In this document: positions 26,115 through 33,885 of the stretch, piece after piece | How the letters are laid out: each line of letters opens with the position of its first letter | Position numbering within the stretch: the first letter of the stretch is position 1 | Assembly: GCA_016201285.1 (NCBI GenBank) | Contig: JACQDE010000031.1 | Coordinates: 1-64,000, forward strand | Direction of reading: 5' to 3' | DNA length: 64,000 nucleotides | From: Acidobacteriota bacterium | Lineage (GTDB): Bacteria > Acidobacteriota > Terriglobia > Acidiferrales > UBA7541 | Notes under the pieces: model-generated | The model's input: only the letters and a program-made list of their open reading frames with translations | The model's database searches: none | Told to the model about the DNA's origin: nothing | Made by a program: the position numbers and the translations under genes

Positions 26115-27206
26115 TTAGTCAGTTTCGCCCTGGAGTTCGTTCTGGAGACCGCTGATAGCGACGAGTTCGTCGGGAGCAGGGGGCGGATAAAGGGCGGCGG
26201 GTTCCGGCGAAGGCCCGGGTTGCGGAAAGGCCACCAGCGTTTGCGGGGCGCGCCAGTTGTCCAGCATGGCAGTCTGCTGAACGCAGGAGACGGTGCACAG
26301 CGGCGAACAGGATTTTGCGGTGTTGAACTCGCGGCGCAGGTCCTGCTTGGTGTACTGCAAGACCGGAATGCCCGGATAGCCGCGCTGCTGCGAGCAGTAG
26401 TGCACCAGCCCGTCCTCGCAAATATAGAGGTAGCGCGAGCCGGCGCGGCAGCGCCATTCGTGGGAGAGGCCGTGGGCGATGCGGCGCTGGAACTGGTTGA
26501 ACTGCGAATAGCAGCTCTTCTTCATCTGCCGGATTTCTTCGAAGATCTCCTGCTCGCGCGGGCCGATGGGCTTGAGCTGCCCCGAGCCGTTGTGGATGAT
26601 GCCGACGGTGGAGGTGAAGTTCAGCTCATGAGCGCGGCGGGCGACCATCAGCGCGTCTTCGGGATTGTTCACGCCGCTGCCCAGCACCGAGTTGATGTTG
26701 ACGTGAAACTCGGCGTGCTCGGCGAGGAGCTGGAGTTTCTGGTCGAGCACCTTGAGGCTTTTCTTGGAAATGTCGTCCGGCTGGGCGTTATCAATGCTGA
26801 TTTGCAGATGGTCGAGGCGGGCGCGGTTGAGGCTTTCGATGCGCTCTTTGGTCAGCAGGTAGCCGTTGGTGATGATGCCGGCGATGATGCCGTGCGAGCG
26901 GATGCGCGCAATCACGCGCTCGAGTTCGGGATGCAGCAGCGGTTCGCCGCCGCTCAAGGTGATCAGCGTGGTGCCGAAGGAGGCCAAGCGGTCCACGCGG
27001 CGCATCAGGTCTTCGGCCGGGACAGGCTTCGAAAAATCGTCGAATTCGTTGCAGTAGGAGCAGGCCAGGTTGCAGCGGCGGATGGAAATCATGTGCACCT
27101 GGACGGGATGGTGGGTGGAGGCCAGCCCGCGGCCCACAAGCAGGTATTCGCGCGTCCGCCGGTGCAGGAAGATGAGCTTCCGGCGCAGTTTGGTTTTCCA
27201 CGTCAT
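26115..27206 (-). CDS. Radical SAM protein with SPASM-like C-terminal cysteines
   Basis: 363-aa radical S-adenosylmethionine enzyme. The [4Fe-4S] motif CNLACSYC (C45, C49, C52) is intact, followed by the GGEPLLHPELERVI segment and a typical half-barrel (GIITNGYLLTKERIESLNRA). The C-terminal part carries clustered cysteines (CRAGSRYLYICEDGLVHYC, then CSPLCTVSCVQQ) like SPASM/Twitch auxiliary cluster binding. The modified substrate is unknown; no precursor-peptide gene is evident nearby, and the closest neighbours are membrane glycosyltransferases. ATG at 27206 with GAGGGA about 9 nt upstream. The N-terminal basic stretch (KTKLRRKLIFLHRR) may associate with the membrane. Confidence 0.9.
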   Translation of the reverse strand: MTWKTKLRRKLIFLHRRTREYLLVGRGLASTHHPVQVHMISIRRCNLACSYCNEFDDFSKPVPAEDLMRRVDRLASFGTTLITLSGGEPLLHPELERVIARIRSHGIIAGIITNGYLLTKERIESLNRARLDHLQISIDNAQPDDISKKSLKVLDQKLQLLAEHAEFHVNINSVLGSGVNNPEDALMVARRAHELNFTSTVGIIHNGSGQLKPIGPREQEIFEEIRQMKKSCYSQFNQFQRRIAHGLSHEWRCRAGSRYLYICEDGLVHYCSQQRGYPGIPVLQYTKQDLRREFNTAKSCSPLCTVSCVQQTAMLDNWRAPQTLVAFPQPGPSPEPAALYPPPAPDELVAISGLQNELQGETD

Positions 27207-27375
27207 CCGCTAAGTTCCCTCAGGCGCCCCAGCTACAACAGTCCCCCGACGGTGGGGCAAGGCCGGAACTCACGTATCTAAAGTCCGCTATGCTACATCA
27301 GCGGCCCCCAAAAGGGGCGGTTTTTCCATTGCATGGGCGCAACGAAGGGCCGAATGGGGGAATTCGTAAGGTGAG

Positions 27376-27404
27376 TAGCGGGGGCTTTACGCCCCCGCCG
27401 CTAC
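27376..27404. repeat. Dispersed hairpin repeat: gtag-cgggggc-tttac-gcccccg-...ctac
   Basis: 8-bp stem gcgggggc/gcccccgc (27378-27385 with 27391-27398) with loop tttac. It is bordered by gtag on the left and cgctaca on the right, matching the family tail in both orientations. It lies between two minus-strand genes. Confidence 0.6.
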
Positions 27405-27419
27405 ATTAAGGCGGCGCCG

Positions 27420-29360
27420 TCATTGCGGCGGGATAAACCCGCCGCGACAAGGGGGCGGCGAGCCGTCGGGCAGGGCGCGAACGATGCCGAATCGGAAGTC
27501 GGAGGCGACAGACTTTCCGGCGGAGTCGATGAGCCGGGCGCGGAGAAGGTGATGGCATTGCGCGGCGCCCTCACCACCCAGAAAAACCGTTTGCCGGAAG
27601 GACCCGCCGGCTGCGGCGATCGGCTCGCCCTGCGGATACCAATTGTTGGTGAAGACTTCGACCTGAACGCGAGCGCCGGATGCGGCGCCGGTCACCTGTC
27701 CAGTGACGAGCATCTTGCCGCTTTCGGTGCGGACGAGTTCGCCGTTCGCAGGCGATTGGATTTCGATGCGCACCGCAGGCGCGGGCGGTTGGACCACGGG
27801 CGGGTTGGTGCGCTCGTAAATCTCGATGCGCTGACCGCGGACCGGGTCGGGCATGGACATGCGCAGGGCGTAGCGCTGCTTGAGCGTGGCGTGGGCGACC
27901 ATCTGCAAGCGCCGCGCGTCTTCGCCGATGCCGCCGTCCAGAATGATGTAGTCGAAAAAGCCCTCGCGGATGGCCGCGGCGTACGCCGGGGCGTCCACGG
28001 TGTTGCCCCATTCGAAGGTGAACGGGTCGGCCATGCTGGCCTGCGGGACAAGCGGGTGGAAGTAGTGGCGGAAGACGGTGTCGTCCATCAAGAGCTTGCT
28101 TTCGGGAGTTAGGCGCCCTTCGAACCAGGCCAGTTCCGGCTCGACGTTGGGCCAGAAAACGTAGAGGTAGGGCTTCCAGAGGCCGCCGGCCCAGCCGAGC
28201 GTGGCGGAAAGCACGGTGACGCTGAGCACGGTGCCGAGGAGCGCGAGGTGGCTGCCCATCCAGCGGCGCACCGGAGAGAGCACGCCCTCCACTGCCAGCG
28301 GCGTGACAAACAGCAGCGCGTAGTTCACGTGCTTCCACCAGTTGTAGTCGGCGCGCGAGGTCCACTGAAAGAGCAGCGCCAGAAAGACGCCGAGCCAGAG
28401 CACTCCGGCCACGCGCGCGCGCGCCGGATCGCCGCTTGCCCTGCCTGTCCCGAGCGAAGCCGTGGGAAGCGAAGCCGAAGGGCGGCGCCAGGCAAACAGT
28501 GACATCAGCAGCAGCGCCCAGAAGTCCAGCCGCTGCGTGACGTAAATTTCCCGGGCGGCGCCGGCGGAGACGCGCAACGACTCGTAGCCGCGGCCGTACT
28601 GCACCAGGAAATAGAGGTCCACCATGTAATACGCGCCGTAGAAGGCGCACAGCGCCACCAACGGAAAAATGAAAAAGCGCAGCGGCTTGCGTCCTTCGCG
28701 GAAGCTGATGAGCGCGAGAAACGGAAAATAGAGCGCGACGATGTATTTGCACAGGAACGCGGCGAAGAAGCAGAGCGCCGCGCCGAACCACGCGCGGTCT
28801 TCGCGCTCCTGCCAGGCGCGCACAAACAGCCACAGGCCCATCGCAAAAAAGAAAAGCGCGCTTGAGTCGCGCGTGGCGATGCGGAAGGCATAGACGGCAG
28901 GCGCGAGAAACGTGAAGACCGCCGCGGCGGCGAGTCCTACTTCGGCGGAGAAAAGGCGGCGACCAATGCCGTACACGGCGAGCACGGTGAACACGCCAAG
29001 CAGCGCGGAGAGAGCGCGCACGGCGGGGATGCCGCCGACGCGCTCGGCGGCGTAGGCCGCCACCGGCCAGAGGTACCAGCCAAAACTCCACTGCATGGGA
29101 TTTTCCAGCGGCTTTTCGAACGTGTCGTGCAGAAACATGTCGCCATAGACGACGTAAATCGTCTCGTCCATGTAGGCGGTGGAGTAGCGCAGGTTGGAGG
29201 CGCGGAGATTCCACGCCGCAAGAAGAATGATGAGGAGGATCAGGCGGCGGGCCCAGCGGACGGCGTCGCTTTCAGCAGGAGGAGCAGAGCGCAGAGAGGA
29301 ATTGGCAGCGTTAGCGGACGTGACGCCCGCGCCTGCGCCGCTCGATGGATCGAAGGCCAT
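27420..29360 (-). CDS. Membrane glycosyltransferase, GT39/ArnT-PMT-like (paralogue 1)
   Basis: About 646-aa polytopic membrane protein expected to move sugars from a polyprenyl-phosphate donor onto an acceptor. The acidic first-loop motif YMDETIYV sits after the first helix, as in GT-C enzymes, followed by eight or more hydrophobic helices. A soluble C-terminal part includes an Ig-like stretch (PANGELVRTESGKMLVTGQV). It is a clear paralogue of the gene at 29520-31634: both share WYLWPV, VGLA(A/S)AAVF and WxSRADYN motifs. Relative to that paralogue it has about 20 extra residues (SASLPTASLGTGRASGDPA) encoded by a dispersed repeat. The start is probably ATG 29360, though an upstream TTG at 29405 is possible. 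Confidence 0.82.
   Translation of the reverse strand: MAFDPSSGAGAGVTSANAANSSLRSAPPAESDAVRWARRLILLIILLAAWNLRASNLRYSTAYMDETIYVVYGDMFLHDTFEKPLENPMQWSFGWYLWPVAAYAAERVGGIPAVRALSALLGVFTVLAVYGIGRRLFSAEVGLAAAAVFTFLAPAVYAFRIATRDSSALFFFAMGLWLFVRAWQEREDRAWFGAALCFFAAFLCKYIVALYFPFLALISFREGRKPLRFFIFPLVALCAFYGAYYMVDLYFLVQYGRGYESLRVSAGAAREIYVTQRLDFWALLLMSLFAWRRPSASLPTASLGTGRASGDPARARVAGVLWLGVFLALLFQWTSRADYNWWKHVNYALLFVTPLAVEGVLSPVRRWMGSHLALLGTVLSVTVLSATLGWAGGLWKPYLYVFWPNVEPELAWFEGRLTPESKLLMDDTVFRHYFHPLVPQASMADPFTFEWGNTVDAPAYAAAIREGFFDYIILDGGIGEDARRLQMVAHATLKQRYALRMSMPDPVRGQRIEIYERTNPPVVQPPAPAVRIEIQSPANGELVRTESGKMLVTGQVTGAASGARVQVEVFTNNWYPQGEPIAAAGGSFRQTVFLGGEGAAQCHHLLRARLIDSAGKSVASDFRFGIVRALPDGSPPPCRGGFIPPQ
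28416..28488 (-). repeat. Dispersed repeat inserted in frame inside glycosyltransferase paralogue 1
   Basis: Contains ctgcctgtcccgagcgaagc and gtgggaagcgaagccgaagg, as in the intergenic copies. The paralogue at 29520-31634 lacks the matching residues, which marks the insertion. Confidence 0.7.
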
Positions 29361-29494
29361 CGCTCCTGTCTTATGTAGCACAGGCACGCATTCCTTTGTG
29401 CTCAAAAGGTGGGAGGAAGTCCCTCAGGCGCACGGCCCCGCCGCGGGCCGGTTCGCTTCCTGGCGGCACAGAAGCATTGTCTTGCGGCACAGAC

Positions 29495-29516
29495 GCACAG
29501 GCAGGAGTGCCTGTGC
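29495..29516. repeat. Hairpin gcacaggca-ggag-tgcctgtgc between the two glycosyltransferase genes
   Basis: Perfect 9-bp stem with a 4-nt loop, followed by cacctac, lying just past the stop codon of paralogue 2 on the minus strand. It may act as a processing or termination signal. Confidence 0.5.
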
Positions 29517-29519
29517 CAC

Positions 29520-31634
29520 CTACGGACACGCCGGCGGAGTGCCGTCGGGATTCGCGCGGGCGACTCCATAGCTGGAAGCGCTGGCTACTTGCTTGCCTGT
29601 CTCGTCAAAGAGCCGGACGCGCACAAAGTGATTGCATGGGCCTCCCAAATAGATGGTCTGCGTAAAGGCGCCGTCAGTGGCATTCGGAAAGATTTTGTCT
29701 CCCTGCGGATACCACTTGTTTGTATATATATCGGTCCGAACGTACCATCCGGACCTTGAACCAAAGACAACACCTTTCAGTGTCGCCTCGATTCCCTTCG
29801 TCCGCACTGCCGCACCAGTTGCCGGCTCGCGAATTTCTACTCGCGGAAGAGCTGTATCTGCAGTTGTCCGCTCGTAGATTTGATATTCGTCGCCATCCTG
29901 CAGATCCGCTATCTGCTTTCGCAAGGCGTAGCGTTGTTCAACCATCGGAAGGATAGCCTCGCGCATACGCTGTGATTTTGGGTCTCTCCCGCCACCGAGA
30001 ATCACATACGTGAACAAACGTTCGCGCACCGCTTCTGCACACGCCGCGATGCCTGACTGGTCGCCGAACTGAAAACCCTCCGGGTCGATCAGGTGAGTGG
30101 GCTGGATGGTGGGAGTGACGTAATGCCGCAGGTCCTTGTTTTCGGCGAGAATCCAAGTCTCCTGATTTAACTGGCCGTGGAAAAACTCCATAATCGGTTG
30201 CAGCCGAGGGGGCCTGGATCGTTCATAAGCTTCAATTTTCCCGGTCATCTGGCGAATAGGTTGCTCCAAGCGCAAAACGTACCGTTCGGAAAGTGCGGGC
30301 CGAATTGCGTCACGCATAGCGCGCGATTTCGGAGAAGCCCACCCGTCAAGAATTACATAGTCGAAAAGACCGTCCCGGACAGCTGCGGCATAGGCCGGCC
30401 CCCCTGTCGATCCGGCGTAATCAAGATAGTACGGATATGTTGTACGGCTGGGCTTCGGGCTGCCATCGATATAGAACTGAAAGACGAGATCGTCTGCGAG
30501 CAATTTCGTTTCTGGTTTGAGGCGCCCATCAAGGAATCTGAGAATCGGGGTGACATTCGGCCAAAACTCGAATTTGTCCAATTGCCAGGAATGGCCAATA
30601 AAACCGAGCGCCCCTGACAACGCCCCCGCGAGGATGATCGCAATCGCGGGGTAGATTTTCTGGGGAAGCTTGCGAAGTATGCGGATCAAACCAGCCATCG
30701 CCAAGGGTGTGACAAACAGCAGTGAATAGTTGATGTGTTTCCAAATATTGTAGTCTGCTCGCGACCAGGCTTGGAACGCCAGCATCAGCGTTGCGCCCAG
30801 CCAGAGAAGAGGTGCAAGCCACTTCCTGGCGTCGTTCCTCCGCGGCCAGGCGAGGAGCGATATTGTGGCAAGAATCCAAAACTCAATCCGATTGACGACG
30901 TAGATGCCCCACAATTGTTCATTGGGGGCGGTGAGCTCTTTATGTCCCTGACCAAAGCGAATTAGAGCGGCCATATTGCCCGCAAAAAAGTACAAGAAGA
31001 TCGCGCAGTAGGCCGCGAGTGGCACTGAAAAGGTCCAAAATGGCCTGCGCCCTTTGCGGAACGCAAGTAAAACCAAGAAAGGGAAATAGAGCGCAACGAA
31101 ATATTTCGAGAGGAACGATAAGAAGAGGCAGATTCCGGACAAAAACCAATACCACCCCTTGTTCTCCTGCCAGGCACAAACATAGAGCCACAGGCCGAAA
31201 ACCAGAAAGCATAGTGCGCTGGAGTCGTACGTGCCCATGCGCGAAGTGTAAACGGCCGGAGCAAGAAGCGCGAAAACTGCTGCGGAAGCCAACCCAACAT
31301 CTTCAGAAAAAAGCCTTCGACCAAAACCATAGACACCCAAGACCACCAACACACCCAGAATCCCCGTCAATGCGCGAACGCCGGAAAGTCCCCCTAGATG
31401 GTCCGCAACTCCGGCCATGACGGGCCAGAGATACCATCCAAACATATAATTGAGCGGCGTACTGTGAGGCACTTGAAAGGGATGGGCCAGCACCATCCGC
31501 CCCACCATGATGAAACTGCCCTCGTCAACGAACGCCGTGATGTAGTCTCTGTCGTGTACTCTGAGATATCCCGCCACAAGCAGGATCAAAAGCAACGCAA
31601 CACGGCGAAGCCAAATGCGCTGTTCATGGGCCAT
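29520..31634 (-). CDS. Membrane glycosyltransferase, GT39/ArnT-PMT-like (paralogue 2) with duplicated C-terminal module
   Basis: 704-aa polytopic membrane protein homologous to the neighbour at 27420-29360, with the acidic loop motif AFVDEGSFI and the same helix pattern. The ATG at 31634 has GAGG 7 nt upstream and avoids overlap with the exporter gene; a longer frame starts at 31697. The soluble C-terminal part contains two tandem copies of one ~110-residue module. Copy 1 runs from FLDGRLKPETKLLADD to KIEAYERS and copy 2 from FFHGQLNQETWILAEN to YQIYERT; each carries an (A)VR(D/E)(G/R)LF(D/T)YVIL segment. GC content is clearly lower than in paralogue 1, suggesting a different recent origin. 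Confidence 0.83.
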   Translation of the reverse strand: MAHEQRIWLRRVALLLILLVAGYLRVHDRDYITAFVDEGSFIMVGRMVLAHPFQVPHSTPLNYMFGWYLWPVMAGVADHLGGLSGVRALTGILGVLVVLGVYGFGRRLFSEDVGLASAAVFALLAPAVYTSRMGTYDSSALCFLVFGLWLYVCAWQENKGWYWFLSGICLFLSFLSKYFVALYFPFLVLLAFRKGRRPFWTFSVPLAAYCAIFLYFFAGNMAALIRFGQGHKELTAPNEQLWGIYVVNRIEFWILATISLLAWPRRNDARKWLAPLLWLGATLMLAFQAWSRADYNIWKHINYSLLFVTPLAMAGLIRILRKLPQKIYPAIAIILAGALSGALGFIGHSWQLDKFEFWPNVTPILRFLDGRLKPETKLLADDLVFQFYIDGSPKPSRTTYPYYLDYAGSTGGPAYAAAVRDGLFDYVILDGWASPKSRAMRDAIRPALSERYVLRLEQPIRQMTGKIEAYERSRPPRLQPIMEFFHGQLNQETWILAENKDLRHYVTPTIQPTHLIDPEGFQFGDQSGIAACAEAVRERLFTYVILGGGRDPKSQRMREAILPMVEQRYALRKQIADLQDGDEYQIYERTTADTALPRVEIREPATGAAVRTKGIEATLKGVVFGSRSGWYVRTDIYTNKWYPQGDKIFPNATDGAFTQTIYLGGPCNHFVRVRLFDETGKQVASASSYGVARANPDGTPPACP

Positions 31635-31678
31635 CGCTACGCCTCGATTTGAAGGCGGGGTTGCCGACGGGTGATTCT

Positions 31679-33874
31679 TCAAAAATAGTGACGCCATGAA
31701 ATCCTGACGATATGCTGACGGAAAGCGTTAAAGGTGTCCTGAAAACTGTACCCAAAGCGAATGTCATTGCTGTCGTTGATGTGCCAGACCAGATTGGTCG
31801 TTAGGTTGTAGGCCAACCTGCCATCCCAGGAGGAAAAAGGATTGGACTTGACGTGTTGGACGCCCATATTGGCATAGGAATCCCAGTTCACTTTGCTGCC
31901 AAACTTGTGCGAAATAGAAACCCAGCCATAGTTCAAAAGGAAATGTTGGGGACTGAAATACTGCGCTGAACGCCTCGGCGGCCCGAAACCAGGCTCGTTA
32001 AATGCGTCAAACTCGAAGTTGAGAGAAAGAACCCCGTAGCCTGCACGAACATAGGGCTGATAGCCGCGCAGAGTTTTCCCAAAAGAAGCATCCAAGTCCC
32101 AACGGCGATTCGAATCAAGGCCGCGCCCGGTATAGAGTCCGTCGGAATAACCGAGGGAGAGATCGTATCGGCGCCTGGCATTCGTGTAGATGCCCCGGAG
32201 CGAGGCCATGTTTGAATGGACCTGACCACGGAAGGCACCGGCAGATTGAACTCCTAAGATTGAAGGAAGTGAATCTTCAACGGCCTGCCGATGAAAAGCA
32301 GCTTCAACAGAGAACGATGGGTTTATTCGATATCGCAGCTCGAAAGCTGCGGTGATCTGATCTTGAACGCCGGGATATATCTCCCGGCCAATCTCTGCCC
32401 GTGTCGTGAGGTTCTCCGAAAACTGAGAGTCGACGGCAATTGCGTAATAATTCGAACTGAAATTGCGCTGCTTTGCCTGGTATAGAGTGGGACGGTAGCT
32501 AAACGTGATCCTGTGAGATGACCCGACAGGCGTCGAGATGGACGCTTCCATCCGGTGCCAGCCAAGGCCTCTTTTCCTTGGATGGCGAAGCATGTAGCCG
32601 ACTTCCATGTAGGTGCCGAGACCACGATTGACGTCCCGACGCAACTCGTCGAAGTACGGCCCGCTCATTCCGTGGACCTGTCCGAGAGTAGTCTGCGCTT
32701 CCGCGTATCGCCGCAGCCCGTAGTTCGCACGGGCGAATTCAACAAGAGTCGTCGGGTCATCTGGCCAGCGTTTGCGCGCACGGTTCAGCAATTCCATTGC
32801 TCCGGAATAGTCCCCTGACCAATTCAACATTTCGGCTTTGCCGCGCAGCGCGGGCACATCATCCGGGTCTTCCATCAGAACTTCGTCGTACAATTCCCGG
32901 GCTCTCTGCGGCTTTCCGCTGTACGCATAGATTTGCGCAAGCACACCCTTTGCTCGCAGGTTGTGAGGATTTTGCGCCAGTGCATCCTCGAGATACCGGA
33001 CGGCTTCCTGCCTTGTCCCTGGGTTCCACGAAAGCACGAGAGCATAAGGAACAAGCAACATTTCGTTCTTCGGGTGAAGCTGCAGACCGCGTTCATACAA
33101 TTGTAAGGCTTCTGGGCGAGTCGCTTCTTTCCAGCTAAGAATTTCGGCGAGTCTTGCCACAGCTTCGACGTGGTTCGGATCGCGCGCCAAAGCCGCCCGA
33201 TATCCTGAAATCGCAGCCTCCTGGTTGCTGCTCGACTGTTCGATTTCTCCAAGCACGACCAGGTCTTCGGCCGTTGTCGCTGGCTGATTCAGGAGTGGCG
33301 AAAGAATTGTCATGGCTTCCTCTCGCCTCCCCTGGGAAGCAAGCAACCGGGCGAGCAGCCGCCGCGATGGGGCGTGGTCTGGGTTAGACCGAATGTTCGC
33401 TTGCAGTATCTCAATCGCTTTCGCGGACTGGTTGCTCCAACTCAGAACCTCTGCGTAGCCCGCGCGGAAGTCAGGATTTGCAGGGGCGAGTTCAGTCGCG
33501 CGCGCAAGCAGCACAAGCGCGGACGCCCGCTCTGCCGACCCTTGCCAACTGGTGAAACGGCCGAGTTGATAGATAGCAACTGCATTGTTGGGTTCAATTG
33601 CGACGAGGCGCTTCAATTGCGGCACGGCCTCACGCCATCGGCCTAAAGGTTCAAGGCAGATAGCCAGTGATAGGAGGGCTTCGGGATTGTCCGGCTGCGT
33701 TTCCAGCATCTGACGCCAGTGCATGGCGGCGGTGGCGTAGAGACCGGCGGCCTGTTCGGCGCGCGCGCGTTCGGCGGGCGTCTGCTGGGCGAGCGCCGGC
33801 AGCGCGAGGAAAACAAGCATGGCCAGCCCGTTCGCCAGGCTCAGGGCGAGCAGGGCCATTGCGCGGATTCGCAT
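31679..33874 (-). CDS. TPR protein with C-terminal outer-membrane beta barrel (PgaA/YaiO-like exporter)
   Basis: About 731-aa exported protein: a signal peptide (ALLALSLANGLAMLVFLALPALA), then ten or more tetratricopeptide repeats (about 40-420; for example NPEALLSLAICLEPLGRWREAVPQLKRLV), then a C-terminal barrel (about 430-731) with alternating strands and terminal aromatic (ISWRHYF). This layout is that of PgaA/BcsC-type proteins that bind and export a polysaccharide through the outer membrane. The start is set by AGGAGG 6 nt before the ATG at 33874, 11 bp after the synthase gene stop, so the two are co-transcribed. The first ~150 bp are very GC-rich while the rest is markedly less so, an abrupt change near 33715. 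Confidence 0.85.
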   Translation of the reverse strand: MRIRAMALLALSLANGLAMLVFLALPALAQQTPAERARAEQAAGLYATAAMHWRQMLETQPDNPEALLSLAICLEPLGRWREAVPQLKRLVAIEPNNAVAIYQLGRFTSWQGSAERASALVLLARATELAPANPDFRAGYAEVLSWSNQSAKAIEILQANIRSNPDHAPSRRLLARLLASQGRREEAMTILSPLLNQPATTAEDLVVLGEIEQSSSNQEAAISGYRAALARDPNHVEAVARLAEILSWKEATRPEALQLYERGLQLHPKNEMLLVPYALVLSWNPGTRQEAVRYLEDALAQNPHNLRAKGVLAQIYAYSGKPQRARELYDEVLMEDPDDVPALRGKAEMLNWSGDYSGAMELLNRARKRWPDDPTTLVEFARANYGLRRYAEAQTTLGQVHGMSGPYFDELRRDVNRGLGTYMEVGYMLRHPRKRGLGWHRMEASISTPVGSSHRITFSYRPTLYQAKQRNFSSNYYAIAVDSQFSENLTTRAEIGREIYPGVQDQITAAFELRYRINPSFSVEAAFHRQAVEDSLPSILGVQSAGAFRGQVHSNMASLRGIYTNARRRYDLSLGYSDGLYTGRGLDSNRRWDLDASFGKTLRGYQPYVRAGYGVLSLNFEFDAFNEPGFGPPRRSAQYFSPQHFLLNYGWVSISHKFGSKVNWDSYANMGVQHVKSNPFSSWDGRLAYNLTTNLVWHINDSNDIRFGYSFQDTFNAFRQHIVRISWRHYF

Positions 33875-33885
33875 GGCGGGCCTCC

